DNA from: Pseudomonas multiresinivorans
Lineage (GTDB): Bacteria > Pseudomonadota > Gammaproteobacteria > Pseudomonadales > Pseudomonadaceae
Assembly: GCF_012971725.1 (NCBI RefSeq)
Contig: NZ_CP048833.1
Location: 1,550,001 to 1,614,000, forward strand
Direction: 5' to 3'
DNA length: 64,000 nucleotides
In this document: positions 1 to 9,061 of the stretch, in pieces
Layout: each line of letters starts with the position of its first letter
How positions within the stretch are numbered: the stretch's first letter is position 1
The notes under the pieces: model-generated
Databases searched by the model: none
The model's input: the letters and a program-made list of their open reading frames with translations, nothing else
Told to the model about the DNA's origin: nothing
Program-made: the position numbers and the translations under genes

Positions 1-656
1 ACCTCTCCGAGCGTGACGGCATTCCTCTGATCCAGCACCTGGTGGAGAACTGCCTCGCCCTTGAGCCCGCGCGCATCATCTGCATGCTGCCCAAGGACGA
101 CGTCAGCAAGTACCACCTGCGCAACATGCTGCAGCAGATGACCCCGGTCGCCTCCGTACAGGCTGTCCAGGCACTGACCATGGGTGCGGCCTGCACCGCG
201 CTGCTGGCAGCGGAAAGCATCGACAACGATGACGAGCTGCTGATCATCAACTGCAACGAGCTGCTCGACGGTTCGCTTCGCGACATCATCGGCGGCTTCC
301 GCAACGACCAGTGCGACGCTGGCGTGGTGGTCTTCAAGTCCCTGCACCCGCGTTATTCCTTCGTGCGCATGAATGCCGAGGGCTACGTCACCGAGGCAGC
401 CGAGAAGAACCCGATCAGCAACCACGCGGTGGCGGGTCTGTACTGGTTCGACCGTGGCGCGGTGTTCGTCGAGGCGGTGAAGGAAATGATCCGCAAGGAC
501 GCCAAGGTGAATGATGTCTTCTACATCGCTCCGGCGCTCAATGAGCTGGTGCTGCTGCACAAGAAGATCGGCACCTTCCGTGTCGAGCCCAGCCAGTACC
601 ATCCGCTGAAGAACACCCATCAGCTGCACGCGTTCGAAACAGTAGGTGCCCGATGA
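1..656 (+). CDS. Sugar nucleotidyltransferase family protein (5' end outside window)
   Basis: The frame is open from the first bases of the window, so the start codon lies upstream. The visible 218 residues look like the C-terminal part of an NDP-sugar pyrophosphorylase-like nucleotidyltransferase. There is an alternating alpha/beta pattern, an acidic segment (DDELLIINCNELLDG) at the position of the metal-binding strand, and a late block (AGLYWFDRGAVF) like the sugar-binding strand of these enzymes. The N-terminal nucleotide-binding loop is outside the window. The stop overlaps the next start by four bases (ATGA), so it is the first visible gene of a coupled glycan operon. It would be expected to activate a sugar phosphate in the cytoplasm; the substrate cannot be told. 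Confidence 0.65.
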   Translation, partial: LSERDGIPLIQHLVENCLALEPARIICMLPKDDVSKYHLRNMLQQMTPVASVQAVQALTMGAACTALLAAESIDNDDELLIINCNELLDGSLRDIIGGFRNDQCDAGVVVFKSLHPRYSFVRMNAEGYVTEAAEKNPISNHAVAGLYWFDRGAVFVEAVKEMIRKDAKVNDVFYIAPALNELVLLHKKIGTFRVEPSQYHPLKNTHQLHAFETVGAR

Positions 657-979
657 ATTCCGCCAACCTGAAGGACATGGTCAAGGGCTGGTTCGTCGGT
701 GGTTTCACCCCCACGGCATTCAGTACCCAGGCCTGCGAAGTCGCGGTCAAGCCCTATCAGGAGGGTGATGCCGAGGCCGCGCATTACCACAAGATCGCCA
801 CCGAGGTGACCCTGGTGCTCTCCGGTGAAGTGGAAATGTGCGGCAAGACCTGGGGCGCCGGCGAGATCATCGTACTGGAGCCGGGCGATATCACCGCCTT
901 CAAGGCGCTTTCCGATGCCGTCACCGTAGTGGTGAAGATTCCTGGTGCACTGAACGACAAGTATCTCGTAGAAGCATGA
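653..979 (+). CDS. Small single-domain cupin protein
   Basis: This is a 108-residue protein with one cupin beta-barrel. Residues about 45-60 carry the first cupin motif in reduced form (AAHYHKIATEVTLVLSGE), with two histidines and a glutamate that could bind a metal. A second motif follows around residues 70-85 (GEIIVLEPGDITAF). Start and stop overlap both neighbours by four bases, implying translational coupling. Small cupins in glycan clusters are often sugar epimerases, isomerases or sensors, but this one is too short and too generic to assign a reaction. Cytoplasmic; no signal peptide. Confidence 0.65.
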   Translation: MNSANLKDMVKGWFVGGFTPTAFSTQACEVAVKPYQEGDAEAAHYHKIATEVTLVLSGEVEMCGKTWGAGEIIVLEPGDITAFKALSDAVTVVVKIPGALNDKYLVEA

Positions 980-2751
980 AGACGATTCAGCTCCAACATG
1001 ACGCGAAGCTGGGCTATCTGCTGCCCAAGCAGCTTCGCGCCATTCCCGCCGATCTGGACGTTACGCAAGACTGCCAGCAGTTGATCTCCTTCCGGGCTTT
1101 CAAGGACCGCAGCCCGAACGTCACGGTCAAGAAGGTGCATGCCGCGAAACGGCCGCTGGATATCTATGGGGCTGGCTCGTATTGCTTCTATGGGCTGCAG
1201 AGCGACTCGCCACTGGCGCCATTGCTGTTATGGGATGCGGCGCATTTCCTGGAGGTCGGGAAGACCCTGACGCTGGTCGAGGATGTGCCGCAGGAAAGCT
1301 ATCTGGATCGCGATTACTTCACTGGGGCGCTGACCTGCGTCGAGCGCAGCCCGACCCGTGTCACCTACCGGAAAGTGGCCCGGTTGCCGGCAGAGGCCGA
1401 TGATGACCTCGATAGCTGGACCTTTGGCCTGCCGGTCGGCCCGGAAGATGCCACCGTGCTCAACGCCGTCGTGCAGCGCATTCTCGAACTGGATATCCCT
1501 AACAAGGAAATCCTGCTCTGCGGTACACCCGGCAAGAACTTCCGCTACTTCGATCAAGTGCGCATCGTCGGTGAGGACATTACCGCGCCTCCCGTGCAGA
1601 TCTGCAAAAAGAAGAATCGCCTGGCCCAGGAGGCTCGCTACAACAACCTGGTGATCCTGCACGACCGCGTGTTCCTGCCCAGTCATTTCGGCGAGATGGT
1701 TCGTCGCTTCGGCCCCCGTTATCCGCTGATGACGCTGCAGAGCCTGTTCTTCGATAACCGCGTCTGCCTGTACCCGCGTCGCTATTCCGATCTGGGCATG
1801 TCAGTGAGTGAAATGGGCGGCGGCATCAAAGGTCTGCATCGCACCAGTCAGAGCGCCGTCACTGTCGCACCGTCCACCTTCACCGAACTCGAGCGCTCGG
1901 GCTTCTGCTTCGCCAATCCGATCCGCTACAACAACGATATTTCCTACCCTACCGGCAGCCTCTATATCTGTCGCAAGGAGGTTTGGAAGTGTTGCCCACT
2001 CGATGAGTCGCTGTTGTGGGTCGAGTACGAAGATATCGAGCACGGCATCCGCAGTTCGAAACTCGGTGTTCCCACTCGCGTGAATCCGTATGGCATCACG
2101 CAGACGGTGACCTCGCGAGCAGTACTGGGATCCACGGCTTTCATCGAGACTGCCAATGGTTCGATCAAGTCTGCATCGCCCAACAATCTTTCGCTGTTGC
2201 CGAAGAAGCCCCTGCTGCGCATGACCACCGCCGCCGCACTGGCCAGGCTTCAGCAATTCGCCAGCAAGTACGTTACTGACGAAACGGCTGCCGCTATTCC
2301 CACCGGGCTGAAGGAAATCAAAGCGCGGCGCTGGGTCGGACTGATCAGTACGCTGATACGGCATTCGTCGTTCCGTAATGACTTGGCTTCGGTCAGGCAG
2401 TTCATCATTGATTTCGAAAAGCTGGTGCTGCTCGATCAGTTACCGGACGGCCTGCGCTTGGAGTATGAACAGCGGTTCCTCAAGGACCCTGCAGATGCCA
2501 AGCACAACTTCATCGTCGATTGCTGGCCTATCCGCAGCATGATCAAGCAGCGCACGGTGCAGACCTGGTTCTTCGAGAGCCCGCAGGAGTACTTCCACAA
2601 TCGCTCCCTGTCTCTGCCGGGGGTGTTGTTGTCCGCCTTGTCGCTGTACCGGAACAACGGGAAGTTCTTCTACTTCACCAGCTTCAGGGAGTGCTTGCGC
2701 AGCATCCACAACTCGACGCCCTTTGATCGTTATGCCAGGACCGAACCGTGA
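976..2751 (+). CDS. Putative GT-A-type glycosyltransferase of a surface glycan operon
   Basis: The ATG at 976 overlaps the cupin stop by four bases and is preferred over in-frame starts upstream that lie inside the cupin gene. The product is 591 residues. The central part (about 160-380) resembles a GT-A glycosyltransferase. It has a strand ending in NNLVILHDRVFLP near residue 222, where family 2 enzymes place their nucleotide/metal site. Near residue 343 an acidic stretch (DESLLWVEYEDIEHGIR) matches the usual late E-D element of GT2 enzymes. Flanking N- and C-terminal regions (about 150 and 200 residues) are unrecognised. No signal peptide or clear membrane helix. The role as a glycosyltransferase is inferred; donor and acceptor are unknown. 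Confidence 0.5.
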   Translation: MKTIQLQHDAKLGYLLPKQLRAIPADLDVTQDCQQLISFRAFKDRSPNVTVKKVHAAKRPLDIYGAGSYCFYGLQSDSPLAPLLLWDAAHFLEVGKTLTLVEDVPQESYLDRDYFTGALTCVERSPTRVTYRKVARLPAEADDDLDSWTFGLPVGPEDATVLNAVVQRILELDIPNKEILLCGTPGKNFRYFDQVRIVGEDITAPPVQICKKKNRLAQEARYNNLVILHDRVFLPSHFGEMVRRFGPRYPLMTLQSLFFDNRVCLYPRRYSDLGMSVSEMGGGIKGLHRTSQSAVTVAPSTFTELERSGFCFANPIRYNNDISYPTGSLYICRKEVWKCCPLDESLLWVEYEDIEHGIRSSKLGVPTRVNPYGITQTVTSRAVLGSTAFIETANGSIKSASPNNLSLLPKKPLLRMTTAAALARLQQFASKYVTDETAAAIPTGLKEIKARRWVGLISTLIRHSSFRNDLASVRQFIIDFEKLVLLDQLPDGLRLEYEQRFLKDPADAKHNFIVDCWPIRSMIKQRTVQTWFFESPQEYFHNRSLSLPGVLLSALSLYRNNGKFFYFTSFRECLRSIHNSTPFDRYARTEP

Positions 2752-3368
2752 ACGTATTTGTAGTCGCTCGTGACGCTGGTCCGACGAATACCCGTGAGCT
2801 GGTGCAGATGCTGGACGCCATCCAGACGGAAAGTGCAGCCAGAAGCAGCATCGTTGCCGTGGACAGCTTCTACAACCTGCCGGTTGCCTCGGGGAGCGAG
2901 GGCGAATGCAGGGCCTTCCAGCTGGATGACTTCGTGCATGCGAAGGGCAGCATCACCGATGGCAAGGTCATTCTCGACACCAACCGAATTGCCGAACAGG
3001 TCGGTTCTGCCGATCAGGGCTGGCTGGTTGTCGACTTCGGTCAGCACCGACTTGAGACCGGCCAGGACTTCATCGCCAAGCTGGCGGCCTGCTTCTACAT
3101 GTTGCCGCCAGCGCAGCAGCGGAAGCTGGCCTTCAGGGTCGCGCGCGTGCAGCTGCCGCTTTATCTGCGGGCCAGCAACGCGGCGTTTAATGTTCTGCCC
3201 GAAACACGAGGGGAGTCGTCTGGCTCGCTGCAGACCAACATGCTGTTCCTTTCTGCGGGCACCGAGAAATTCGTCGAGCGCCTTCCGCTGTTCAAGTTGC
3301 CCTTCGCGATGGTGCGTGCACTGGCAAGATTCGCCATGCGTCGACTCAGCAGGCGAAACGGGATCTAA
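2748..3368 (+). CDS. Hypothetical protein of the glycan operon
   Basis: This 206-residue protein overlaps the preceding stop by four bases. I do not recognise a family. It is soluble-looking, with a mixed alpha/beta N-terminal half and a basic C-terminus rich in arginine (RALARFAMRRLSRR) that could contact the membrane or a polyanion. No signal peptide. Its place between a glycosyltransferase-like gene and an oxidoreductase pair argues for a role in making or modifying the same surface glycan, but nothing in the sequence shows the reaction. Confidence 0.45.
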   Translation: MNVFVVARDAGPTNTRELVQMLDAIQTESAARSSIVAVDSFYNLPVASGSEGECRAFQLDDFVHAKGSITDGKVILDTNRIAEQVGSADQGWLVVDFGQHRLETGQDFIAKLAACFYMLPPAQQRKLAFRVARVQLPLYLRASNAAFNVLPETRGESSGSLQTNMLFLSAGTEKFVERLPLFKLPFAMVRALARFAMRRLSRRNGI

Positions 3369-3380
3369 GCGAGTACAGAA

Positions 3381-3701
3381 ATGGAAAATATAGGACGCAG
3401 ATCATTCGTTTCCGGGCTGTTGATTCTTTCCGGTGGACTTGCGGGCCACGCGATCACCAAGGTCGTGAGCAATGCCGATGCCCGTCGCTTCGATCCGCAT
3501 AATTTCGTCCTGAGAAACCAGCATCTGAATCTTCAGCTTGTTTCCCAGGAGATGTTGCTCAAGATCCTTTCGCGAAAAGTCACCGAGGCCGATCGCATGG
3601 CGCTGATGGGGCAACTGATCAACCCCAACCGTCATCTCTTCGTTGCTGACGCCGCATCACGCCAGCACGGTGTTCCCGGCTTCTTCCGAGTTTCAGAATA
3701 A
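3381..3701 (+). CDS. Small protein with twin-arginine signal, possible partner subunit of the GMC oxidoreductase
   Basis: The product has 106 residues. The N-terminus reads GRRSFVSGLLILSGGLAG, a twin-arginine pair followed by a hydrophobic stretch, as in Tat signals. The remaining 75 or so residues are helical and unassigned. It lies 12 bases after the previous gene and 2 bases before a GMC-type flavoprotein gene. Membrane sugar dehydrogenases of the GMC family often pair a flavoprotein lacking a signal peptide with a small Tat-exported subunit that carries it across the membrane. The same arrangement here is inference from gene order and the RR motif. Confidence 0.55.
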   Translation: MENIGRRSFVSGLLILSGGLAGHAITKVVSNADARRFDPHNFVLRNQHLNLQLVSQEMLLKILSRKVTEADRMALMGQLINPNRHLFVADAASRQHGVPGFFRVSE

Positions 3702-3703
3702 AC

Positions 3704-5191
3704 ATGTTTGTCGATACCCTGATCATCGGTAATGGTTTCGCTGGCCGCGCAGTTGCCAGCGAACTGGATGGCGACGTGCTGATTGTCGAGCGCGGCGAGA
3801 AGTTCAATATTTTCGAACGGCGCCAGGCCTTCGATCAGCGTTTGAAGCGGGAGGGGGTTGATCGCCATTTCGCCAAGATTCGTGATGCGTATGCCTCGGC
3901 CCTTCCGTTCAACAAGCCCGAAAAGATCGGCAAGGACTGTTGGTCGGAGTACATCCTGGTCGATGGAGGCTGCTCGAATCACTGGGGTGGCTTGAGCTTC
4001 CGGCTCAGCGAGAACGTCTTTGCCGACCGCGCAGGTGTTTTCGCCTGGCCGTTCAGCATGGCTGAGATGAAACCCTTCTATGACAAGGCCGAGGGACTGC
4101 TGCGCATCTGCGCCGACCCGCAGGACCCCGACGGGCGTAATGCACGTGCGGCCATCAAGGGCGTCAGCAAATGGCGGAAGGAACTCGAACCGTACTTCCC
4201 CGCCGCCTACATCGGCGCTCAGTCGCACAACCTCACCGGAGATAACTCCAATGGCCAGGGTTCCTGCATGGGGGCCGGGGATTGCGAGCTTTGTCCGATG
4301 GACGCCAAGACTCGGTCCCTGCATCTGCGCACCGATACCCGTGTACTCAATGGGGTAATGGTCGACTCCCTGCGCTTCGAGAATGGCAAGGCTGTGGAGG
4401 CGTTGTGCACGACGGAGTCGGGGCCGCTCAGCATCGGCTTCAATCGCTTGGTCGTGGCTGCCCATGGTGTCGAATCGATGAAGCTGCTGCTGCGCAGCAA
4501 TTTGCCGGAGAGTACCCCGGCGCATCTGATGGGGCACCACTATCAGGATCACGCGATTGCCCAGGTCACCTGCATCCTGCCGGGGTCGACATTGCCTTAC
4601 CACGAGCTCAGCACGGCTGCGCAGATTGTCATTCCGGAGTTGTCGGGCGAGCTTGAGGGGGTCGAGTACACCACCTTGGGGTTGATGACACCGGTAGGTG
4701 ATTGGGCCCTGAGCAATGCGATTGATCTGGAAAAGATCAACCAATGGGAGCTGGAGGGAGCCATTCGTGGTGTCGGATCGACGCTGGCGCTCTTCATCCT
4801 GCTGGAAATTCCGCCGGAGTGGGATGTCGCCATTGGTTACAAGGACGGCAAGATCTCGCTCGATAGCTCGGCCTATCACCGCAAGAAGGGCGTGTATGAC
4901 CGGGTCGTGGAGGAGATCTATACCAAGATCGCGGCCGCCGGAGCCATCCCGCTCAAGTCGGGGGAGACAAGGCATTACAACAACTGGTTTGGCACCCACC
5001 ATCTGGTCGGGACGCTCGGCATGGGCAACGGGCCGCGTACCGTGGTCGATCCCGAGTTCAAGTTGCGCGGTGCGGACAATGTGTATGTCGTCGGCTCGGC
5101 GGTGTTCCCCCGTTGCGGTTCGCGCAACCCCACGGTCACTGTCGTTGCGCTGAGCTTGATGCTGGCTGACAAGCTCAACGGGAAAGTATGA
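3704..5191 (+). CDS. GMC-family FAD-dependent oxidoreductase
   Basis: This is a 495-residue flavoprotein. Residues 5-30 carry the Rossmann FAD motif (IIGNGFAGRAVASEL, then VLIVERG). Near residue 85 is the GMC-type loop GGCSNHWGG. The C-terminal GMC domain contains THHLVGTLGMG near residue 430 and SRNPTVTVVALSLMLAD at the end; these hold the catalytic histidine/asparagine region of the family. There is a run of cysteines (SCMGAGDCELCPMD, about residue 190). No signal peptide, so export would need the small Tat protein encoded just upstream. Family members oxidise alcohols or sugars. In this operon the substrate may be a sugar nucleotide or a glycan, but that is inference. Confidence 0.8.
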   Translation: MFVDTLIIGNGFAGRAVASELDGDVLIVERGEKFNIFERRQAFDQRLKREGVDRHFAKIRDAYASALPFNKPEKIGKDCWSEYILVDGGCSNHWGGLSFRLSENVFADRAGVFAWPFSMAEMKPFYDKAEGLLRICADPQDPDGRNARAAIKGVSKWRKELEPYFPAAYIGAQSHNLTGDNSNGQGSCMGAGDCELCPMDAKTRSLHLRTDTRVLNGVMVDSLRFENGKAVEALCTTESGPLSIGFNRLVVAAHGVESMKLLLRSNLPESTPAHLMGHHYQDHAIAQVTCILPGSTLPYHELSTAAQIVIPELSGELEGVEYTTLGLMTPVGDWALSNAIDLEKINQWELEGAIRGVGSTLALFILLEIPPEWDVAIGYKDGKISLDSSAYHRKKGVYDRVVEEIYTKIAAAGAIPLKSGETRHYNNWFGTHHLVGTLGMGNGPRTVVDPEFKLRGADNVYVVGSAVFPRCGSRNPTVTVVALSLMLADKLNGKV

Positions 5192-6192
5192 GTATCACCT
5201 CCCGGCAACTGACCGTTCTGCTCCAGGGGCCGTTGTCCGACCGCGGGGTGGATATTGCTGGGCGCGCCATCGAGTCGGTGCGCCGTTGCCTGCCCGAAGC
5301 ACAGGTCGTGTTGTCGACGACCGATCTGGGCCATCGGTCGGCCTACGACGGCGTAGTGTTCGTTGCTGATGGCTCTGCTTCGCACTTCGATGATGTCAAT
5401 GGCAACGTCAATAACGTCAACAAGCTGATCTCGACCATGACCAATGGTCTGAAGCTGGTCGAGCGCGACTATTGCCTGAAGTTGCGAACGGACCATGTGA
5501 TGCATAGCGACGCTGTGCTGTCGCGCATGGGGAATGGAGCCGACGCTGAGTTGTTCGACGAGCGCATCGGGGTTTCCAACCTTTTCCTGCGCAACCCCTG
5601 CAAGGTGCCCTACCTGTTCCATCTGACCGACACCGTACAGTTCGGGCGCACGCAGGATCTTCGCAAACTCTGGGATGTCAGCCAGCTGTCGGAGAGTTTC
5701 GTTCTCAGAGCGGCGGGGCCGCGGACCAACCCGCTAGGGACATTCCAGGGCTACACCTCTTTCCGACTCTTGCCGGAACAGGCGCTGTTTCTGCACTTTG
5801 CCCAGCGCAATGGCCTCGATCTCGATCTGGAGCATATCTCCCATACCAGCTTCCGGTTGTTCAGCGCCTGGGAAGATCTGCTGGTGGACAATTTCGAGCT
5901 CCACGACTGGCAGAACCTCGGCATCGAACCACCTGGCCGCTTTCTCAGCGCCCCCTACATTCCAGGCTCGGTGATGACTGAAGAGGACCAGCAGGTGTTG
6001 CGCACGCAACGCTCCTCGCTGCAGAAGGCGCTTCGTTACTCGGACCTGCTGATCAACAAGTATCTTCTGTGCTGGTTTCGTCCGCGCTGGCTGGTATCGG
6101 TTGCGTCGCTCCTGCTTTTTTCGCTTTCGTCCGGAGCGGCGCGTGCGGTCAGGGACTTCTATCGCCGCGTGAATGGTGCGGGGCGGGCGTGA
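5188..6192 (+). CDS. WavE-family lipopolysaccharide/glycan synthesis protein
   Basis: The 334-residue product starts on an ATGA overlap with the GMC gene. It shows the WavE pattern: LTVLLQGPLSD at the N-terminus, an AIESVRRCLPEAQVVLST segment, an asparagine-rich NGNVNNVNKLIST block and YCLKLRTDHVMHSD. These are the conserved blocks of the WavE family, first seen in Vibrio cholerae LPS core synthesis and thought to be glycosyltransferases. The C-terminal 50 residues include a hydrophobic stretch (WLVSVASLLLFSLSSGAA) that may tether it to the inner membrane. The donor sugar is unknown. Confidence 0.7.
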   Translation: MSITSRQLTVLLQGPLSDRGVDIAGRAIESVRRCLPEAQVVLSTTDLGHRSAYDGVVFVADGSASHFDDVNGNVNNVNKLISTMTNGLKLVERDYCLKLRTDHVMHSDAVLSRMGNGADAELFDERIGVSNLFLRNPCKVPYLFHLTDTVQFGRTQDLRKLWDVSQLSESFVLRAAGPRTNPLGTFQGYTSFRLLPEQALFLHFAQRNGLDLDLEHISHTSFRLFSAWEDLLVDNFELHDWQNLGIEPPGRFLSAPYIPGSVMTEEDQQVLRTQRSSLQKALRYSDLLINKYLLCWFRPRWLVSVASLLLFSLSSGAARAVRDFYRRVNGAGRA

Positions 6193-6277
6193 TGTTTTTC
6201 GGTTCGGGAAGCGCTCATCCCCCTTGCGCGTCGGCAGTCGTGCAGCAGCCATCCTGTGCAAGCGGGATGGGATCGCG

Positions 6278-7384
6278 ATGAAGGTCCTGCATTTCTACAA
6301 GACCTTCGGTCTCGAACAATACGGCGGTGTCGAAATGTTCATTCGACACCTGACCCACGCCACCGCGATCCAGGGCTGCCAGAATACTGTGCTGTCGCTC
6401 GCGAAAGAGCCGATGAAGCCGGTTACAACATCCAGTTTCCGTCTGGTCCAGGCCAGGCAGGATCTGCATATCGCGTCGACTGGATTTTCCTGGTCCTCGC
6501 TGGGCGCGTTTGCGCGCCTGGCTGAGCAGGCCGATGTCATTCACTACCATTTCCCATGGCCTTTCATGGATCTCGTCCACCTCCTCAAGGGGCTGGGCAA
6601 GCCGAGCGTGGTGACCTACCACTCCGACATCGTCCGGCAGAAGGTGCTGTTGCAGCTCTATCGTCCGCTGATGCGGGCCTTCCTGGGGCGGGTGGATTCG
6701 ATTGCGGCCACCAGCCCTAATTACCTGGAGAGCTCCTCCGTTCTGAAGCGCTACGAGGACAAGGCCTGTGCGATTCCCATCGGACTGGAGCAGGACCTTT
6801 ATCCACGCCCGGACGTCACCGAGGTCGCTCGATTGCACCGCCAGTTCGGCGAGCGCTTTTTCCTCTTCGTGGGCGTGCTGCGCTACTACAAGGGCCTGCA
6901 CTACCTGCTCGAAGCGATGAGGTCAGCTCCCTGGCCACTGCTGATCGTCGGTGCCGGACCGATGGAGCAGGAACTCATGCAGATGGCCAAAGAGCAAGGT
7001 CTGCAAAACGTGCATTTCCTGGGGCAGGTCAGCGAGCAGGCGAAGATCGACTTGATGTGGGCCTGCTACAGCGTGATCTTCCCCTCGCACCTGCGCTCCG
7101 AAGCTTTTGGCATCGGCTTGCTCGAAGGCGCGATGATGGGCAAACCGCTGATTTGCAGCGAGATCGGTACCGGAACCAGCTTCATCAATCAGCATGAGGA
7201 AACTGGAATCGTCGTGCCGCCAGCGGATGCCGCCGCATTGCGCCATGCCATGCAAACGCTGTGGGACGACCCTGCTCTAGCGGAGCGCTATGGACGTGCC
7301 GCACGGGAACGGTTCCTGAGCACCTTCACCGCCAGGGGGATGGGGGAGGCTTATAGCCAGCTCTATACCCGGGTGGCTGGCTGA
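6278..7384 (+). CDS. Glycosyltransferase family 4 (GT-B) enzyme
   Basis: The ATG at 6278 gives 368 residues beginning MKVLHFYKTFG, the usual first strand of a GT4 enzyme; the frame extends further upstream but without family similarity. The fold is GT-B: an acceptor domain (residues 1-180, with GGVEMFIRHL and HYHFPWPF) and a donor domain with FVGVLRYYKGLHYLLEA. The nucleotide-sugar motif is SEAFGIGLLEGAMMGKPLI, where the first and second glutamates are the E-x7-E pair. It is separated from the WavE gene by 85 bases and is the last gene of the run, followed by a terminator. It probably adds a hexose to the glycan made by this operon. Confidence 0.85.
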   Translation: MKVLHFYKTFGLEQYGGVEMFIRHLTHATAIQGCQNTVLSLAKEPMKPVTTSSFRLVQARQDLHIASTGFSWSSLGAFARLAEQADVIHYHFPWPFMDLVHLLKGLGKPSVVTYHSDIVRQKVLLQLYRPLMRAFLGRVDSIAATSPNYLESSSVLKRYEDKACAIPIGLEQDLYPRPDVTEVARLHRQFGERFFLFVGVLRYYKGLHYLLEAMRSAPWPLLIVGAGPMEQELMQMAKEQGLQNVHFLGQVSEQAKIDLMWACYSVIFPSHLRSEAFGIGLLEGAMMGKPLICSEIGTGTSFINQHEETGIVVPPADAAALRHAMQTLWDDPALAERYGRAARERFLSTFTARGMGEAYSQLYTRVAG

Positions 7385-7400
7385 CAGGCTGACCGAAAGA

Positions 7401-7429
7401 AAAACGCCCGGCATCCTGCCGGGCGTTTT
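7401..7429 (+). terminator. Intrinsic terminator of the glycan operon
   Basis: A ten-base G+C-rich stem (ACGCCCGGCA/TGCCGGGCGT) with a three-base loop is flanked by A and T runs. It sits 16 bases after the GT4 stop and 16 bases before the end of the convergent permease gene, so it can serve both strands. Confidence 0.9.
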
Positions 7430-7445
7430 CATTTCACTCCAACAC

Positions 7446-8930
7446 TTACTGCTGATGCAGCTTCCACGCATCCCCGTGGGGTGCGGTGCCCTTGTCGTAG
7501 GGGCGGAACAGGGTCATGTAGGCCAGGCCCAGCACGATCACGATGCCGCCCACCAGGATGATCCCGTAGTTCAGGTACCAGGGCGCATCCGGCGTGCGCG
7601 GCCAGGACATGTTGATGATCGCCAGCACGCCGTAGGTCAGCGCCAGGATGTTCACGATCCAGCCCCAGTTGCCCAGGGTGAAGGCACCGCTCGGCTTCCA
7701 GCCACGCAGGCGGGCGAACAGGGCGCCGCCGACGATCATCTGGAACGACAGGTAGATGCCGATGGCGGCGAAGCTCACCACCATGGCGATGGCATTCTGC
7801 AGATAGAAGCCGGCACAGACGATCACGCTGGGGATCACGCCGCAGGCGATCAGCGCCGCGACCGGCACGTGGGTGTTGGGCGACAGCCGCTTGAGCAGGC
7901 CGCTGCCCATCACCATTTCGTCGCGGGCGTAGGAGTAGAGCAGGCGGCTGGCGGCGGCCTGCAGGCTGAGCACGCAGGAGACGAAGGAGACGATGATCAC
8001 GGCCATCACCAGGCGCGCACCGGTCACGCCGAAGGCGTTATCGAGGATGGTGGTCATCGGGTCCTTGTCGGCGCCGGAGATCACTGCCTGCATGTCCGGT
8101 ACCGCGAGGATAAGTGCCAGGGCGGCGAAGATGGCTGCGCCGCCGCCGATCCAGATGGTCATGCGCATGGCCTTGGGAATGCGCCGGCTGGGGTTCGGGG
8201 TTTCCTCGGCGACGTCACCGCAGGCCTCGAAGCCGTAGTAGAGGAACATCCCCGCCAGCGAGGCGGTGAGGAAGGCCGGCCAGTAGCTGCCGTCGATGCG
8301 GATGTCGAAGGTGTTGAACAGCACCGAGAACGGCTGGTGACGCTCGAAGATCAGCAGGTAGGTGCCGATCACCAGCGCACCGAGCAGCTCGCAGATGAAG
8401 CCAAACATTGCCACGCGGGCCAGCAGCTTGGTGCCGGACAGGTTGAGCAGGGTGGCGATCACCGTCAGCGCCAGGGCGACGAAGGTGTTGGTCACCGGTG
8501 TCGACTCGAAGCCGAGCAGGGTGGCGATGTACGGCCCGGCGCCCAGGGCCACGGCGGCGATGGTCACGCACAGCGACACCGAGTAGATCCAGCCAACCAT
8601 CCACGCCCAGCGCTTGCCCACCAGGCGCCGTGCCCAGGGATAGACGCCGCCGGAGATGGGGAATTGCGAGACGACTTCGCAGAAGATCAGGCACACCAGC
8701 ATCTGCCCGATGCCCACCAGCAGGTAGGACCAGAACATCGGAGGTCCGCCGGCGGCCAGGCACAGGCCGAACAGGGTGTACACGCCGACCACCGGCGAGA
8801 GGTAGGTGAAGCCCAGGGCGAAGTTCTGCCAGAGGGTCATGCTGCGTTCGAAATTGGAGGTGTAGCCCAGCGCGCGGAGTTGCTCCGCGTCGCGGTCCAG
8901 GGCGGCGCCTGGCTGGATCGAGCTGTTCAT
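7446..8930 (-). CDS. APC-superfamily amino acid/polyamine permease
   Basis: The ATG at 8930 has a good AGGA ribosome site and gives 494 residues. About 12 hydrophobic helices are visible, beginning with LWQNFALGFTYLSPVVGVYTLFG, the APC helix 1 with its unwound GxG-like segment. FPISGGVYPWARRLVG and EETPNPSRRIPKAM are characteristic of the amino acid transporter (AAT/GABA permease-like) branch. It lies downstream of, and on the same strand as, a gamma-glutamyl-aminobutyraldehyde-type dehydrogenase, 131 bases away. Import of a polyamine, GABA or a related amine is therefore likely, but substrate specificity is not visible. Confidence 0.85.
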   Translation of the reverse strand: MNSSIQPGAALDRDAEQLRALGYTSNFERSMTLWQNFALGFTYLSPVVGVYTLFGLCLAAGGPPMFWSYLLVGIGQMLVCLIFCEVVSQFPISGGVYPWARRLVGKRWAWMVGWIYSVSLCVTIAAVALGAGPYIATLLGFESTPVTNTFVALALTVIATLLNLSGTKLLARVAMFGFICELLGALVIGTYLLIFERHQPFSVLFNTFDIRIDGSYWPAFLTASLAGMFLYYGFEACGDVAEETPNPSRRIPKAMRMTIWIGGGAAIFAALALILAVPDMQAVISGADKDPMTTILDNAFGVTGARLVMAVIIVSFVSCVLSLQAAASRLLYSYARDEMVMGSGLLKRLSPNTHVPVAALIACGVIPSVIVCAGFYLQNAIAMVVSFAAIGIYLSFQMIVGGALFARLRGWKPSGAFTLGNWGWIVNILALTYGVLAIINMSWPRTPDAPWYLNYGIILVGGIVIVLGLAYMTLFRPYDKGTAPHGDAWKLHQQ

Positions 8931-9061
8931 CGTGGATGTCCTGTTTGAGGTTTTCGCGTCGGCAGCCAATCGGGTGCAACGGAAAGCGTTGTTGTTATTG
9001 TTCGGCACGCGGCATCGGCCGCGCGCCGTCTTGCTCCAAACCTCTCGTGCTGCGGATCGCG

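Noticed and set aside
7455..8948. A 497-codon plus-strand frame opposite the APC permease.
   Set aside because: Highly repetitive H/G/D composition; the permease on the other strand has clear membrane helices.
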